Notes under the pieces: generated by a model
Seen by the model: the letters and a program-made list of their open reading frames with translations, nothing else
Database searches by the model: none
What the model was told of the DNA's origin: nothing
Shown: positions 38,781 through 49,040 of the stretch, one piece after another
Numbering within the stretch: position 1 is the first letter of the stretch
Layout of the letters: every line of letters begins with the position of its first letter
Assembly (NCBI GenBank): GCA_963920635.1
Contig: OY987305.1
Location: 9,029,153-9,093,152 of the forward strand
Source of the DNA: Pseudeuparius sepicola
Lineage: Eukaryota > Arthropoda > Insecta > Coleoptera > Anthribidae
DNA: 64,000 bases
Direction of reading: 5' to 3'
Translations under genes and position numbers: made by a program

Positions 38781-40817
38781 TCGTTTAATACTCATCATTT
38801 TTAAGCACGGAAGAAAGAACAAAAAATATAAGCATAAAAAATCACAACTTTTGTTCATATTAGACATTGAATTATTGTCATCTAGATGGAGATGGAAGGA
38901 GTCTCAACAATAACGCAATGGAATTAGGAGCAGCCAACTATAGAGAAGAATGGCACACCTATAAATTAAAATTAGTGCAGGTGAAATGAGTGGCAAATCG
39001 ACAAATATATACGTAAAATTAGGGTATAGAAAACAATGCCTATACCATAGTTGCCATTCGTCAGCTGATTTCTTAGGCTATATCATATGCTCTATGTTGG
39101 CGTTGAGTGAAGGAATAACTCACTCAACGATGTTGGCCTTCTACTTCATTCTTTAGACTCCTACTGTAGCGGAGAGAACCGATGAAATACTTAGTTATTT
39201 TGTATGGTAAAAATAACGAGTGTTAATTTTGTCCATAACATCCCTAAAATTCAATCTATTTTAAAATACACAGTTTTACTGTATGTGAAAGTAGGGTAAT
39301 GTATTTAAGTTTTTAAAGTATGGGTTGCTGGGGTGTAGCGGAATGAATCTATCATGATTCTGTTAACGCTTTGAATAAAGAACCACAGGAAGGAGAGACC
39401 GGGACAGTCTACAACTAATCGAGGCAGAAATCCTCATTTTTCGTGAAATCAGTACCTACAATACAGGCCAATAATTATAAGGCACGTTTATGTATTTAAG
39501 TTTAGGAATCCTTTATAATAAAGCAATAATTTTAAATTTTCAATTTTGAAGAAGTAGGTACCCACACAAACGCCTATGCCACGTTGGTGCATGGCCTCAA
39601 AAGTTAATTTAAACTACAAAATTAACTACCGCTGGATTATTATCTTCAAACATTTTAGTTCTGGCGGTCAGGGAAGTGCCACAAGCCGCACAGCTAAGCA
39701 TAATAACTCGAAAAAGTATCTAAATACCACATACTGACACCTCTATCATCATGTCAGATACCAAAATGCTGTGTCAAAAGCCGATGTGTAGCGAGGATTT
39801 ATGAAATTCTTCCACTGGTCATAGTGTATTCAGAGGCACTGATTTTTCTTTGTAAAATTTTTATTTTCACATACTTATAGGGTTCCTGTTTTTAGTTCCT
39901 TTTTTTTGATAAATATTTTTTTGTTAATTTTATTATTAGTAGACAAAGATGAAATATTAAATCGAAATGCGATATCCCCCCCCCCTCCCCCGAAATAAAA
40001 CCCTGGTTATACGGCCCTGAGTCACAGAGTCGTTTTGTTCCACTCTCAGTAGTGATTACATTATTATTAACCTTCAGTAAAATTTTGCGGACCAGCTGAT
40101 TTTTCAGAATTGTTCTTGGATTGTCTTCCAAGTATCCAACCAAAAGAGCACTCAAACTCCCGTAATGAAGAATGCAAAGGTGGTTTCGTGTTTATTCTTT
40201 AACAAAAAAATGTTAGCAAAAGCTGTAGCTATAGGTAAATAATTCCCTACAATTTTTCTTAATATTTTTTCTTTGTTAAAAATAAGTAAGAAACCATCCT
40301 TATTGCCAGCTCTAAAATGGGAGTCCAAGTGTGAGCTTTCGGTTGGATTCTCAGAAAACGGTGTCTGAATAACATTAAAAAAATACTTTCCCGTAATTTT
40401 TTCTGAAAAATTACCAAAAGAATAGTAATAAAGTATAAACACACGGACATAGAGCCGTTTGAAGTTTACATTTAAAGTAAACCAGGTAGAAACATAGGAA
40501 ATTATAATTTTTTGAGTATAGCCTACACCCTTAAAAAAAGGTAGAAAATAAAAAAAATAGGTAGAAATTAAAAAAATCTCAAGGAAAGGGAAAAACAGAG
40601 TATACCTAGGAGAGGAATTAAAAAGCTATAAAATCCGGAATGAAATCTTTATCTCAATAAACAAGGTATCATGCAAGGTATTGGTAAAATTCGTTGAAAA
40701 AGAAATCACGGAATTAGAATTAAAAACTTTTCTGATGCCCTTCCGGCAAATATAGAAAGTTTAGGTGTACGAAGATTATTCATGAAAAACAAAAAATCTG
40801 ACCAACCTAATGACATC
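38781..40817. other. Intergenic, nothing gene-like recognised
   Basis: AT-rich; contains a micro-hairpin insertion at 39094 and a C-rich run near 39967. Open frames at 39892-40450 have no recognisable domain. Confidence 0.4.
39094..39137. repeat. Micro-hairpin insertion 7 with 8-bp duplication
   Basis: ATGTTGGC at 39094-39101 and 39130-39137 brackets a 28-bp insert; arms CGTTGAGTGA and TCACTCAACG, loop AGGAATAAC. The arm plus loop is closely related to insertion 8. Confidence 0.85.
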
Positions 40818-41053
40818 CAGAGCTGCCGGTACTGAGTAAAAAAATGTTCTGCATTTAGTTAACCAGTACTTTTTGTACTTACAGTATTTTACTTGAAGTA
40901 CATTTGAAATAGAAGTAGGTATGGTACTTGAATTTCCCAGTACTTCTCTTTAATGTACTGGTACTGGTCTATTTTTATCTAGTATTACTTGTTACTGGAA
41001 AAAATTACTGGTAGGTACTGAAAGCAGCCAATTCTGACTGAGTACAAAATTTA

Positions 41054-41101
41054 CTGCAATCATTGAGTAAAGGAATAAATTCCTTTACTCAATGCTGCAA
41101 T
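41054..41101. repeat. Micro-hairpin insertion 8 with 7-bp duplication
   Basis: CTGCAAT at 41054-41060 and 41095-41101 brackets a 34-bp insert, an almost perfect palindrome: CATTGAGTAAAGGAAT, AA, ATTCCTTTACTCAATG. Confidence 0.85.
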
Positions 41102-41856
41102 TTAGTTTACCAGTACTTTTTGTACTTCTAGTTGTTTACTTGTCTACAATTGAATATATGATACTTAAATATTCCAGTATTAGCGGAAATTAAGTAAGTC
41201 ATATAATTGGGTCTATATTCAATATTATTGTTACTATTATAATAGCTTTGCTAGCTACACCAGTGACAGAGGTCAAAACTAATAATAATATTTTAGAACA
41301 AAGATTTAATCACACGCAACTGTAAAAATCTCCATACTGGCAATAACTACTATATTACTTACTATACTAGTACTACATACTGGACATTTGAAATATTCTA
41401 AAAAATTACACAATATAATAGACTGCTCTTCCGAACAAATGTCAACAGATAGATGTAAGTATTTTATTTTTGATTTAAACTACTCTTTCCTCAATGAGAA
41501 AAAATATGATGAGTTTTATACCAAAAATATATTTCTTACCAAAATACACTCTTAAAATTATATTCTTTTCTAAATTTAGGTATTTGGAAGAGCAGTCTGT
41601 GAGATGTTTGTAGTAGGGGAGAGTTGGGGAATATCGACCACGTAACGAAAATTGCCTAACTGAGGTGATTGCTTCAGTATATGTTTTAATTTTCTTGTGC
41701 ACTTTAATGAAGTAGACGTTATTCTACAAGTATCAAATAAAAAAAAGATTTATGTAAATATATTAAAAATTTATTGGGAGTTACAACAAAGACTGCATCG
41801 GTCGATATTACCAGACCTAGTAGGATAATATCGATCAATTTAACAAATCAATAATT

Positions 41857-42162
41857 TTAGTGCAAGAGTTTTCCACAGTTTCCACAAAAATCGCAAATAC
41901 AACTGTCTTTTCTGTCGTATCCTGCGAATTCCATGTGCGCCCATTTATGACAAACACCACAACTAACCCACCATTCCTCATTTTTCCCAAATTCTTGGCA
42001 CAAAAGACTTAATCCGTTGCCACAGTCTTGACTGTCGGCGATTTTTTTGGAAGGAGAAAGTTCGGATGTTTTTTTAGAGTAGTCACAATTTGTCAGTTTT
42101 CTTTTTAATATCAACCATAGGTCGGATAATGTGAACCAAACGTTGTGTAAAATCAACCGCAC
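41857..42162 (-). pseudogene. Transposase C-terminal PHD-like zinc motif
   Basis: About 101 codons. The cysteine/histidine pattern CQEF, WWVSCGVCHKWAHMEF, CICDFC matches the zinc motif at the C-terminus of many insect pogo/Tigger-type transposases. One expected cysteine is replaced by phenylalanine (MEFAG instead of xxCAG). The catalytic domain is absent. Confidence 0.55.
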
Positions 42163-42257
42163 TGGTCGATATTAACCGCCAAGGAGGGGGGGCCGTCCAA
42201 CGGCTGCCTTGCTGTAGTGAATCAGGTTATGTCAAAAGCAAGGGGTTATTCTATACA

Positions 42258-42294
42258 CAAATAGCACAGCTTAATATTTAAGCTGTGCAAATAG
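42258..42294. repeat. Micro-hairpin insertion 9 with 7-bp duplication
   Basis: CAAATAG at 42258-42264 and 42288-42294 brackets a 23-bp insert; arms CACAGCTTAA and TTAAGCTGTG, loop TAT. Lies inside the pogo-like remnant. Confidence 0.85.
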
Positions 42295-43079
42295 TCTGTA
42301 TTTAATATTATATAATTTATATTGAAAAAAACAAGATATTGTAGGGACACTTCAGATTTTTTGAGCCCACACACTTATAACAAATGATCGAAAAACACAA
42401 AAGCCGACGAGAACGAAGCGTTATATCAAACTTCTTAAAAATCACGTGTTCACTGAGAAGGTCAACTACTGTAGCATAGATGGCGCCAGAGAGAACATGG
42501 ATAGAAGGTCGTTTTATAATGAAAACTAAGAGGTCGATTTTACCCGACCGGTCGAAATTCCCCAACTTTCCCCTACTGGTACTGGTACTTAATACTCCAA
42601 GTATTTTTTTATAATACTTGTGCTGGAGAATCTGCAAGTACATATTTTATTTTATACTTGTAATGGTAATTTTGATTTTTAAGTACATTACTATCTCGAT
42701 TCCTGGGTATTTGAAGTACTCTAAAAAATACTGACATTTTTTAAGGAAGGTACTGGTCGCAACTTTGCAAGAATTTTACTCGATACTTATACTGAAAATT
42801 CTACTTTTTAAGTATATCTACTACTGGATATTTCAAGTACTTTCGAAAAGTACTGGTACTTAATACTTCCAGTAAAATAATACGTATTTGATGCTGGTTA
42901 CTGGTTACTGGTTATCCCAGTACTTTTTTGTAGTACTGGTGGCCGCTCTGATTACATCTCCACTTTTTCTGTTTGTTATACGGGAACGTGGATCCCTAGA
43001 GAAATTATAATACATATTTTAACATTTATCGTTCCTTTTAAAGTTATTCCCTATATTAGTCCTGTTATTCAATGAGTTC

Positions 43080-43400
43080 ACTGTTTTTATGTAAGAATTC
43101 GGCAGGCAAAATATACCTACTTAAATTGCGGTAAAAAAGTCGGCAAAGACCATACCCGAGACTGCGAAAAAAATATAAACACTGTGGAGATACAGAACAT
43201 AATTGTTTAAATAGAAATTGCCCCGAATATCTGAGACAAAAAAAAAATCAAGGAAGTAATGTCGTCAATAAAAGACACTCAAAACCAATTAAAGATAAAG
43301 TATACATCCAATCCAGCCCTAAAGATTTTTCCCCGTTACCAAGAGCCATGGAAGACCCGACGATAGCCAGTATCGCAGAGAACGACAAATAATGACTCAA
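43080..43400 (+). pseudogene. LINE ORF1 zinc-knuckle remnant
   Basis: Broken translation gives CGKKVGKDHTRDC and CGDTEHNCLNRNCPEY: CCHC knuckles of a Gag-like ORF1. Multiple frame breaks. Confidence 0.6.
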
Positions 43401-43895
43401 AATAGATGAAGTAATAGATATCCGGGACCAGTAAAAAAAAATAAAAAATCAGTCCCTTGGATTCTTGGATATAACAGGAATGAACATAGTCTTTGTTTGT
43501 TTTCTTGTTCCTGAACTTAATAAAAGTCTTTCTCAAAATCATAAACAAAGAGATTAACATACGTGACCAAACTAATCCCTGAAACAGACGAAAATTCTCC
43601 AAGGTCTCAAGCTTTTGCAGTGGAATTGCAATAGTTTGAAGAAAAATCTTAATAAATGTAATAAATAAATGTCCCTGACATAATTTTAATCAATGACATT
43701 AAAATAAATAATTATACTATATACAGAAGCGACAGGAATGACGGATACGGGGATATAGCTACCCTTGTTAAGCATGGGTTATCACACAAATTGATACAAA
43801 TCAATCAAAATAATATACCTCCTGATTTCCAAATATTAATTACTCAGCTATTTGAAATTAGCATTAATATCATTAATATATACGTATATAAATTG

Positions 43896-43897
<2 letters not shown>

Positions 43898-43940
<43 letters not shown>
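43898..43940. repeat. AT dinucleotide microsatellite
   Basis: About 20 uninterrupted TA units within the LINE remnant, where the endonuclease domain should continue. Confidence 0.9.
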
Positions 43941-43942
<2 letters not shown>

Positions 43943-44161
43943 TGTATACCAAACAATACCGTCGACAACAGTATAATAATTAATTACTATTCACCAAATT
44001 TAAAACGAGATTTCCCGGAAAAGTTCTCTTTCAAACTTGTAGATCAGAGAGATGTATTCAAAGCACTCACCGGAATAAAATCAGCAGCAACTGGCTTTGA
44101 TGGTATAAGCGTACATATGCTAAGAATTTTCTGTCCTTACATCTTGAACTTCTTGGTTCAC

Positions 44162-44759
44162 ATAATTAATTGCAAAATTTCTTGTTTTTCTTTCCTGGTC
44201 GTTTTTGTAGTATTATAGTTTTCTTTTGGTTACTGGGTTGGCGACCATTAATTACGCATTTTTAAAAAAAAATTTTGTCATTTAATGAACAATTATAAAA
44301 AAAAAATTCCATTACACAACACGTGTTTCGGCCTAGGGCCATCATCAGGTATATCAAAGTAGTGCTTGTTAACATTTACGGATTTTTCTTTTTATTTTTT
44401 AAAATTTGTTAATATATATATACCATGCATATACCTGCAGACGTCCATACGATACACTTAAAAATTTTGATATATATACCATGCATATACCTGCAGACGT
44501 CCATACGATACACTTAAAAATTTTGATATATTCTTCCATGTCTGCTAACTTATTAATAAATTTTAAAAAATAAAAAGAAAAATCCGTAAATGTTAACAAG
44601 CACTACTTTGATATACCTGATGATGGCCCTAGGCCGAAACACGTGTTGTGTAATGGAATTTTTTTTTATAATTGTTCATTAAATGACAAAAATTTTTTTT
44701 AAAAATGCGTAATTAATGGTCGCCAACCCAGTAACCAAAAGAAAACTATAATTAATTGC
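44162..44759. mobile_element. Foldback element with 12-bp target duplication and hammerhead-like cores
   Basis: ATAATTAATTGC flanks both sides (44162-44173, 44748-44759). Arms of about 190 bp (44215-44405, 44560-44749) are inverted copies. Each arm has CCTGATGATGGCCCTAGGCC followed by GAAAC: plus strand at 44616-44652, minus strand at 44312-44349. The centre is a 56-bp tandem duplication (units from 44421 and 44477). Insertion splits the RT frame of the host LINE, and removing one duplication restores its reading order. A Penelope-type origin is inferred from the variable-length duplication and ribozyme-like motif. Confidence 0.75.
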
Positions 44760-44829
44760 TTTTTTTTGCAAGAGGTCTTTCCATCCATGTGGAAAGAAGC
44801 TACCACTGCCTAAAACTGCTGAACCCTCA

Positions 44830-46051
44830 GAGTTTAAGCACTTGAGGCCAATTAGTATTTTGCCGGCTATGTCAAAGATTGTCGAGAAGATTATAAATTC
44901 TCAACTTCGAGATTTTATAACTGACATGCAGCTACTTCCATCTTGCCAATCGGGCTTTCGTCCTGGTTACAGTTGCACAACCGCTTTACTTGAAGTCACA
45001 GATGACTTAATTACATGTGCTGATAAAAGTGACCTTAGCGCACTTGTACTATTAGATTTCAGAAAAGCCTTTGGTGCTTTGAACCATGAAATATATATTA
45101 CTATCTAAACTCCACTGTCTCGGTTTAAATCATACCGCGATTGGCGTCATTTCCAGTTATCTGAAGCAGCGTTTTCAAAGAGTAAAATTAAATGGTAGAT
45201 TCTCAAATCCTCTTGAAATAAAACACGGTGTCCCCCAAGGCTCTATACTGGGACCTCTTCTGTTTTCTTTATACACGTCTGACATAATCAAGGATGTAAG
45301 ATATTGTAAATATCACATGTATGCAGACGATTTACAAATTTATCATAGTTTCCCCCCGTATGACTCTTTACTCGCTTTAGACCGAATAAACAGTGATTTA
45401 GACACAATTCAGAATTTTTCCATCAAACATAACTTACAAATAAACCCGGACAAATCGGTAGTAATATTGTTTGGCAATCTGTCTAAAATAAACACCCTTC
45501 CCTTTTTGGAATTTAAAACTAATAACAATCCTATCCCTATAAAAGCATCCGCCAAAAACCTAGGTCTAATAATCGACAATAGCTTCAGATATAAACTACA
45601 CATTAATACTTGTATAAAACGAGCATACATGAATTTAAAAATTATTTATCCACACCGCCATTATCTTAGCCAAAAAATAAAAACCATATTGTGTGACACC
45701 ATGGTCCTTTCCCATTTTAACTTCGGTTGTCAAGTATATTTTCCTGGATTGGACACTAACACTCTGAGCAGAATTCAGCGAGTACAAAATAGTTGCTTAA
45801 GATACATTTTTCTAATTAAGAAATTCGAACATATATCACATAAGTTACGAGAGTGCAAATGGCTCAACATGAAAAACCGATTCACCTATCATTTAACTAA
45901 CTTTTTCCATAAGGTAATGACAACCCGTCAACCGTCTTACTTGGCTCAGAAAATCAATTCCAGAAGTCAAACACACAACATACCAACGAGATTTTGTTCT
46001 CAGATAAGTAATACCCAAACATCGAACATCATTGTTCACCAGAAGTTATAG
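44830..46051 (+). pseudogene. Jockey-type reverse transcriptase, mostly open
   Basis: RT motifs in order: RPISILPAMSKIVEKI, SGFRPGYSCTTALL, LLDFRKAFGALNHE, HGVPQGSILGPLLFSLY, the catalytic YADDLQIY, then KNLGLIIDNSF and the thumb region through 46051. One frameshift near 45090-45110 splits it into 88- and 321-codon frames. An apparent stop near 44812 precedes it. Confidence 0.85.
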
Positions 46052-46616
46052 CTATAATGTGTGCAAATATTACAATGCCGTACCCATTGACTTGAAACAA
46101 CTGCCTATTAATGTATTTAAGAAAAGACTTAAACAAACTATCTTCTCTAAGCAATGCCAGTCATCGAAATGATCAAGTAGATATGTTACTCTATGAGGTT
46201 TACTGTCGCCTTTACTGATGTTTAATCCCACCTTAGGTATTAGCCTTGTTTATGGAGGTAAACAAGGGTATTAGGCATGTCTGAAATTATGGAGCCCTGA
46301 GCTGCCGTTTTCTATTTTATATTTTCTTTTTGTGTTCACCAGTTCGTGTGCCATATAGGTACTGTTTTGGGCACTAAGCAAAGCAACAACTATATTACTT
46401 AATGTCTGTCATGTTCTTTTTGTGCTTTATGTTTATTTACATTATAATTTATATATAACTAGGTACGTTCTTTATATAATATAGTATCAGAGGATGTAGG
46501 ACTCTGTAGGGTTTAAGTGGTAGAGCAGAGAGAGGCTATTTTTTTAGCCCTTATCCAACTGAACTTCGCCCTAATGTGTAAAATCTTTATATATTACTTC
46601 TTGATTTTACCCAATA
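46052..46616 (+). other. 3' region of the Jockey-type LINE
   Basis: Remnant C-terminal coding continues out of frame to about 46170 (LPINVFKKRLKQTIF), then an AT-rich 3' UTR ending AATAAAGACAT. Contains micro-hairpin insertion 10. Confidence 0.55.
46236..46274. repeat. Micro-hairpin insertion 10 with 7-8 bp duplication
   Basis: GGTATTAG at 46236-46243 and 46267-46274 (7 bp if counted GTATTAG) brackets CCTTGTTTA, loop TGGAGG, TAAACAAGG. Same arm as insertions 1 and 4. Confidence 0.85.
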
Positions 46617-46650
46617 AAGACATATTATTATTATTATTATTATTATTATC
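46617..46650. repeat. TTA microsatellite
   Basis: Junction between the tail of the Jockey-type LINE and the 3' end of a minus-strand Dong-like copy. Confidence 0.85.
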
Positions 46651-48881
46651 TCGACTTAGCCAAAAGGCATTCGCACTCCCTCTACGGGGAACATTCACTC
46701 AGATCCCGGGTATCCCGGATACCAAAAGGATCTGGCTCGGACGAGACCCTTGCCATGTTATCGGGCCTTAGGTGGCATTGATGTTGTTGGATGATCCTGC
46801 ATTCCCCATGAATTTCCTGACGGTTCGGGCTGTCGCAAGTAGTACCGCTTTCTGCATGGACCTGTAAAGACTATCAGTTAGACCCAGCTCCTTGATGTTT
46901 CTCAGCAAACTTTTTGGTATAACACCAGTTGTTGACACGATGATTGGAATCGTCTGGACGTTCTCCATTTCCCATTGCCTTCTAATTCGTTCTTCTAAAT
47001 CTCTGTACTTCGCGATCTTCTCGACTTGCTTCACACGCAGGTTGTTGTTGTTCGGGATGGCCACATCAATCAGAGTTGTCTGCGTAGAAATTTTATCAAC
47101 TATTATAAGGTCCGGTCTGTCATAGGCAACTCGTTGATCTGTCAGAACTGTACGATCCCAGTACAGTTGCTGTTCTCAAGAACAGGCTCAGGTGTGTAGT
47201 TGTAATATGGGACCCTCTCTGCCTGCACAAGCAGCAGCTTTTCCGCCAGTTCCTGGTGCAAGATCTTGGCAACCGAATCGTGTCGTTCCTTATATTCCGT
47301 TGATGCGAACATCTGACATCCTCCTGTTATGTGCTGGATTGTTTCTGAAGTTGGGCACCCGTATCTGCATCTGTCATCCACTACCGATGCATCTCCTACA
47401 ATGAATTTTAGGTAGTTGCGAGTTGGTATAACCTGATCTTGTATGGCCAGTAGGAAGCCTTCGGTCTCGGGGAACATTCGTCCCGAGGTCAGCCAATAGT
47501 TCGACGCTAACTTGTCGACATGTTCCTGGTTAACCTCATTAGGATGCCTCCCGTGCAGCGGCTTCCCCAACCACCTCTGTAGTTTATCGTTGTCGGTTCG
47601 GTGGTGATTTTGACGCTCGTGTTCCGTCAGACGTAGCGGTGTTGAGACGTCTGCTCCGCATATAGCCCTATGTAGTGTGGAGCTGTTGGCCTGCCTGTAG
47701 AAATAATTACGCAGATTTAATATTTGTTGGTCCAATTGCTTGCTGAGATCTGCCAATCCTCTTCCTCCTAGTTGACGTGGCAGAGTTGTTCTTTCTACGG
47801 CGCTACGGGGATGATGTTTATGAGCTTTTGTCAGTAGTGTCCTAACTTTTCGTTGCAGGTTGTTGATGTCCGTGTTGGTCCAATTCACTATTCCGAACGA
47901 ATAGCTGAGTACAGAGCACGCATACGTGTTCAGGGCCTTAAACAAATTCCTGCTGTTAAGATCAGTTCGCACTACTTGTCTTACTCTCTTGATGAATTCA
48001 TTCGTTAAATCAGTCTTCATTGTTCGATGGTCTATCCTTTGAGCTTGTTTCATCCCGAGCTACTTGTATGTATCTCCCTTGCTCATTGCTTCGATCTCCT
48101 GGCCGTCCTGCATCTCGTGTGCGCTTTGTTCGAGCTTTCCCCGGATGATATTAAGGGTGCGGCACTTGTCCAGTCCAAACAGCATTCCGATGTCCCTGGA
48201 GAACTCCTCTACAATTTTAAGCATTTGCGTTAGTTGGTTTTTGGTTACTGCGATCAGTTTTAAATCATCCATATATAATAGGTGATTCAACTTGATCGCT
48301 TCTGCGTTGTTGCTTTTGATAGCGAAGCCATATTTTGTAGAGTTCAACCGATGTGATAGAGGGTTCATCGCCATGCAGAACCACAGTGGACTGAGTGAAT
48401 CTCCTTGGAAAATCCCTCTTCGGATATTGATTGCGTCGGTCTCGATGTTACTGTCTGCGGTTCTGAGTTGTATCTTAGTGCGCCAGGTTGTCATAACGTG
48501 TTCTAAAAAGGAAACTGTATGATGATCTATTTTATACAGCTTTAAGATACCTGTGAGCCAGTCGTGAGGTACGGAATCAAATGCTTTTTTGTAGTCCACA
48601 TAAGCCATGTGGAGGTTTCGTTGCTTGGAATGAGCCTGGTTGCAGATGACAGAGTCTATGATGAGTTGCTCTTTGCATCCCATTGCTCCCTTCGAGCAGC
48701 CCTTCTGCTGCATTGCAATGATGTTGTTCCGCTCGCAGTGAGCATATGTTCGCTGCGTAAGGCAAGATGTGATTATATCTTGTACAGCGTAGGCAAGCAG
48801 GTTATTGGGCGGTACTTGGCAGGGTTATCCGTATTCCGCTGGTCTTTTGGTAACAGGTAGGTTGCACCCTGTGTAAGAAAC

Positions 48882-48893
<12 letters not shown>
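46651..48893 (-). mobile_element. Dong-like LINE copy B, 5'-truncated
   Basis: Same RT plus restriction-like endonuclease as the other copies. Two inactivating changes: a 7-bp deletion near 47165 shifts the frame before the endonuclease core, and a TAT to TAG nonsense change at 48060-48062 cuts the RT. Open pieces are 48713-48060, 48053-47142 and 47064-46768. Truncated at the segment encoding FLTQGATYLL. Bounded by TTA tracts. Confidence 0.9.

Positions 48894-48921
<28 letters not shown>
48894..48921. repeat. TTA microsatellite
   Basis: About 11 TTA units between Dong-like copies B and C. Confidence 0.85.
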
Positions 48922-48922
<1 letters not shown>

Positions 48923-49040
48923 CTCGACTTAGCCAAAAGGCATTCGCACTCCCTCTACGGGGAACATTCACTCAGATCCCGGGTATCCCGGATACCAAAA
49001 GGATCTGGCTCGGACGAGACCCTTGCCATGTTATCGGGCC

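Larger units (their letters stand above)
41614..42575. mobile_element. pogo-like DNA transposon remnant (TA flanks)
   Basis: TAGGGGAGAGTTGGGGAAT at the left and its near complement ATTCCCCAACTTTCCCCTA at the right, with TA at each edge. The interior encodes a transposase C-terminal zinc motif on the minus strand. Much of the transposase is missing. Confidence 0.7.
40818..42950. mobile_element. hAT-type element with AGTACTGG subterminal repeats
   Basis: Ends CAGAGCTGCCGGTACTG and CAGTACTACCAC-type complement finishing GGCCGCTCTG at 42950. The flanks ATGACATC and ATTACATC match at 7 of 8 positions, a hAT-size duplication. Dozens of AGTACTGG/CCAGTACT motifs. It contains a nested pogo-like element at 41614-42575 and micro-hairpin 8. 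Confidence 0.75.
43080..46625 (+). mobile_element. Jockey-type LINE, degraded, interrupted
   Basis: In order: a Gag-like CCHC remnant (CGDTEHNCLNRNC near 43175-43220), the start of the APE endonuclease (LQWNCNSLKKNLNK near 43610-43650, RSDRNDGYGDIATLVKHG near 43725-43775), an AT microsatellite, then RT. The middle of the endonuclease is deleted. A 574-bp foldback with a 12-bp duplication interrupts the RT start. The 3' end reads ACCCAATAAAGACAT and passes into a TTA tract at 46617. Confidence 0.85.
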
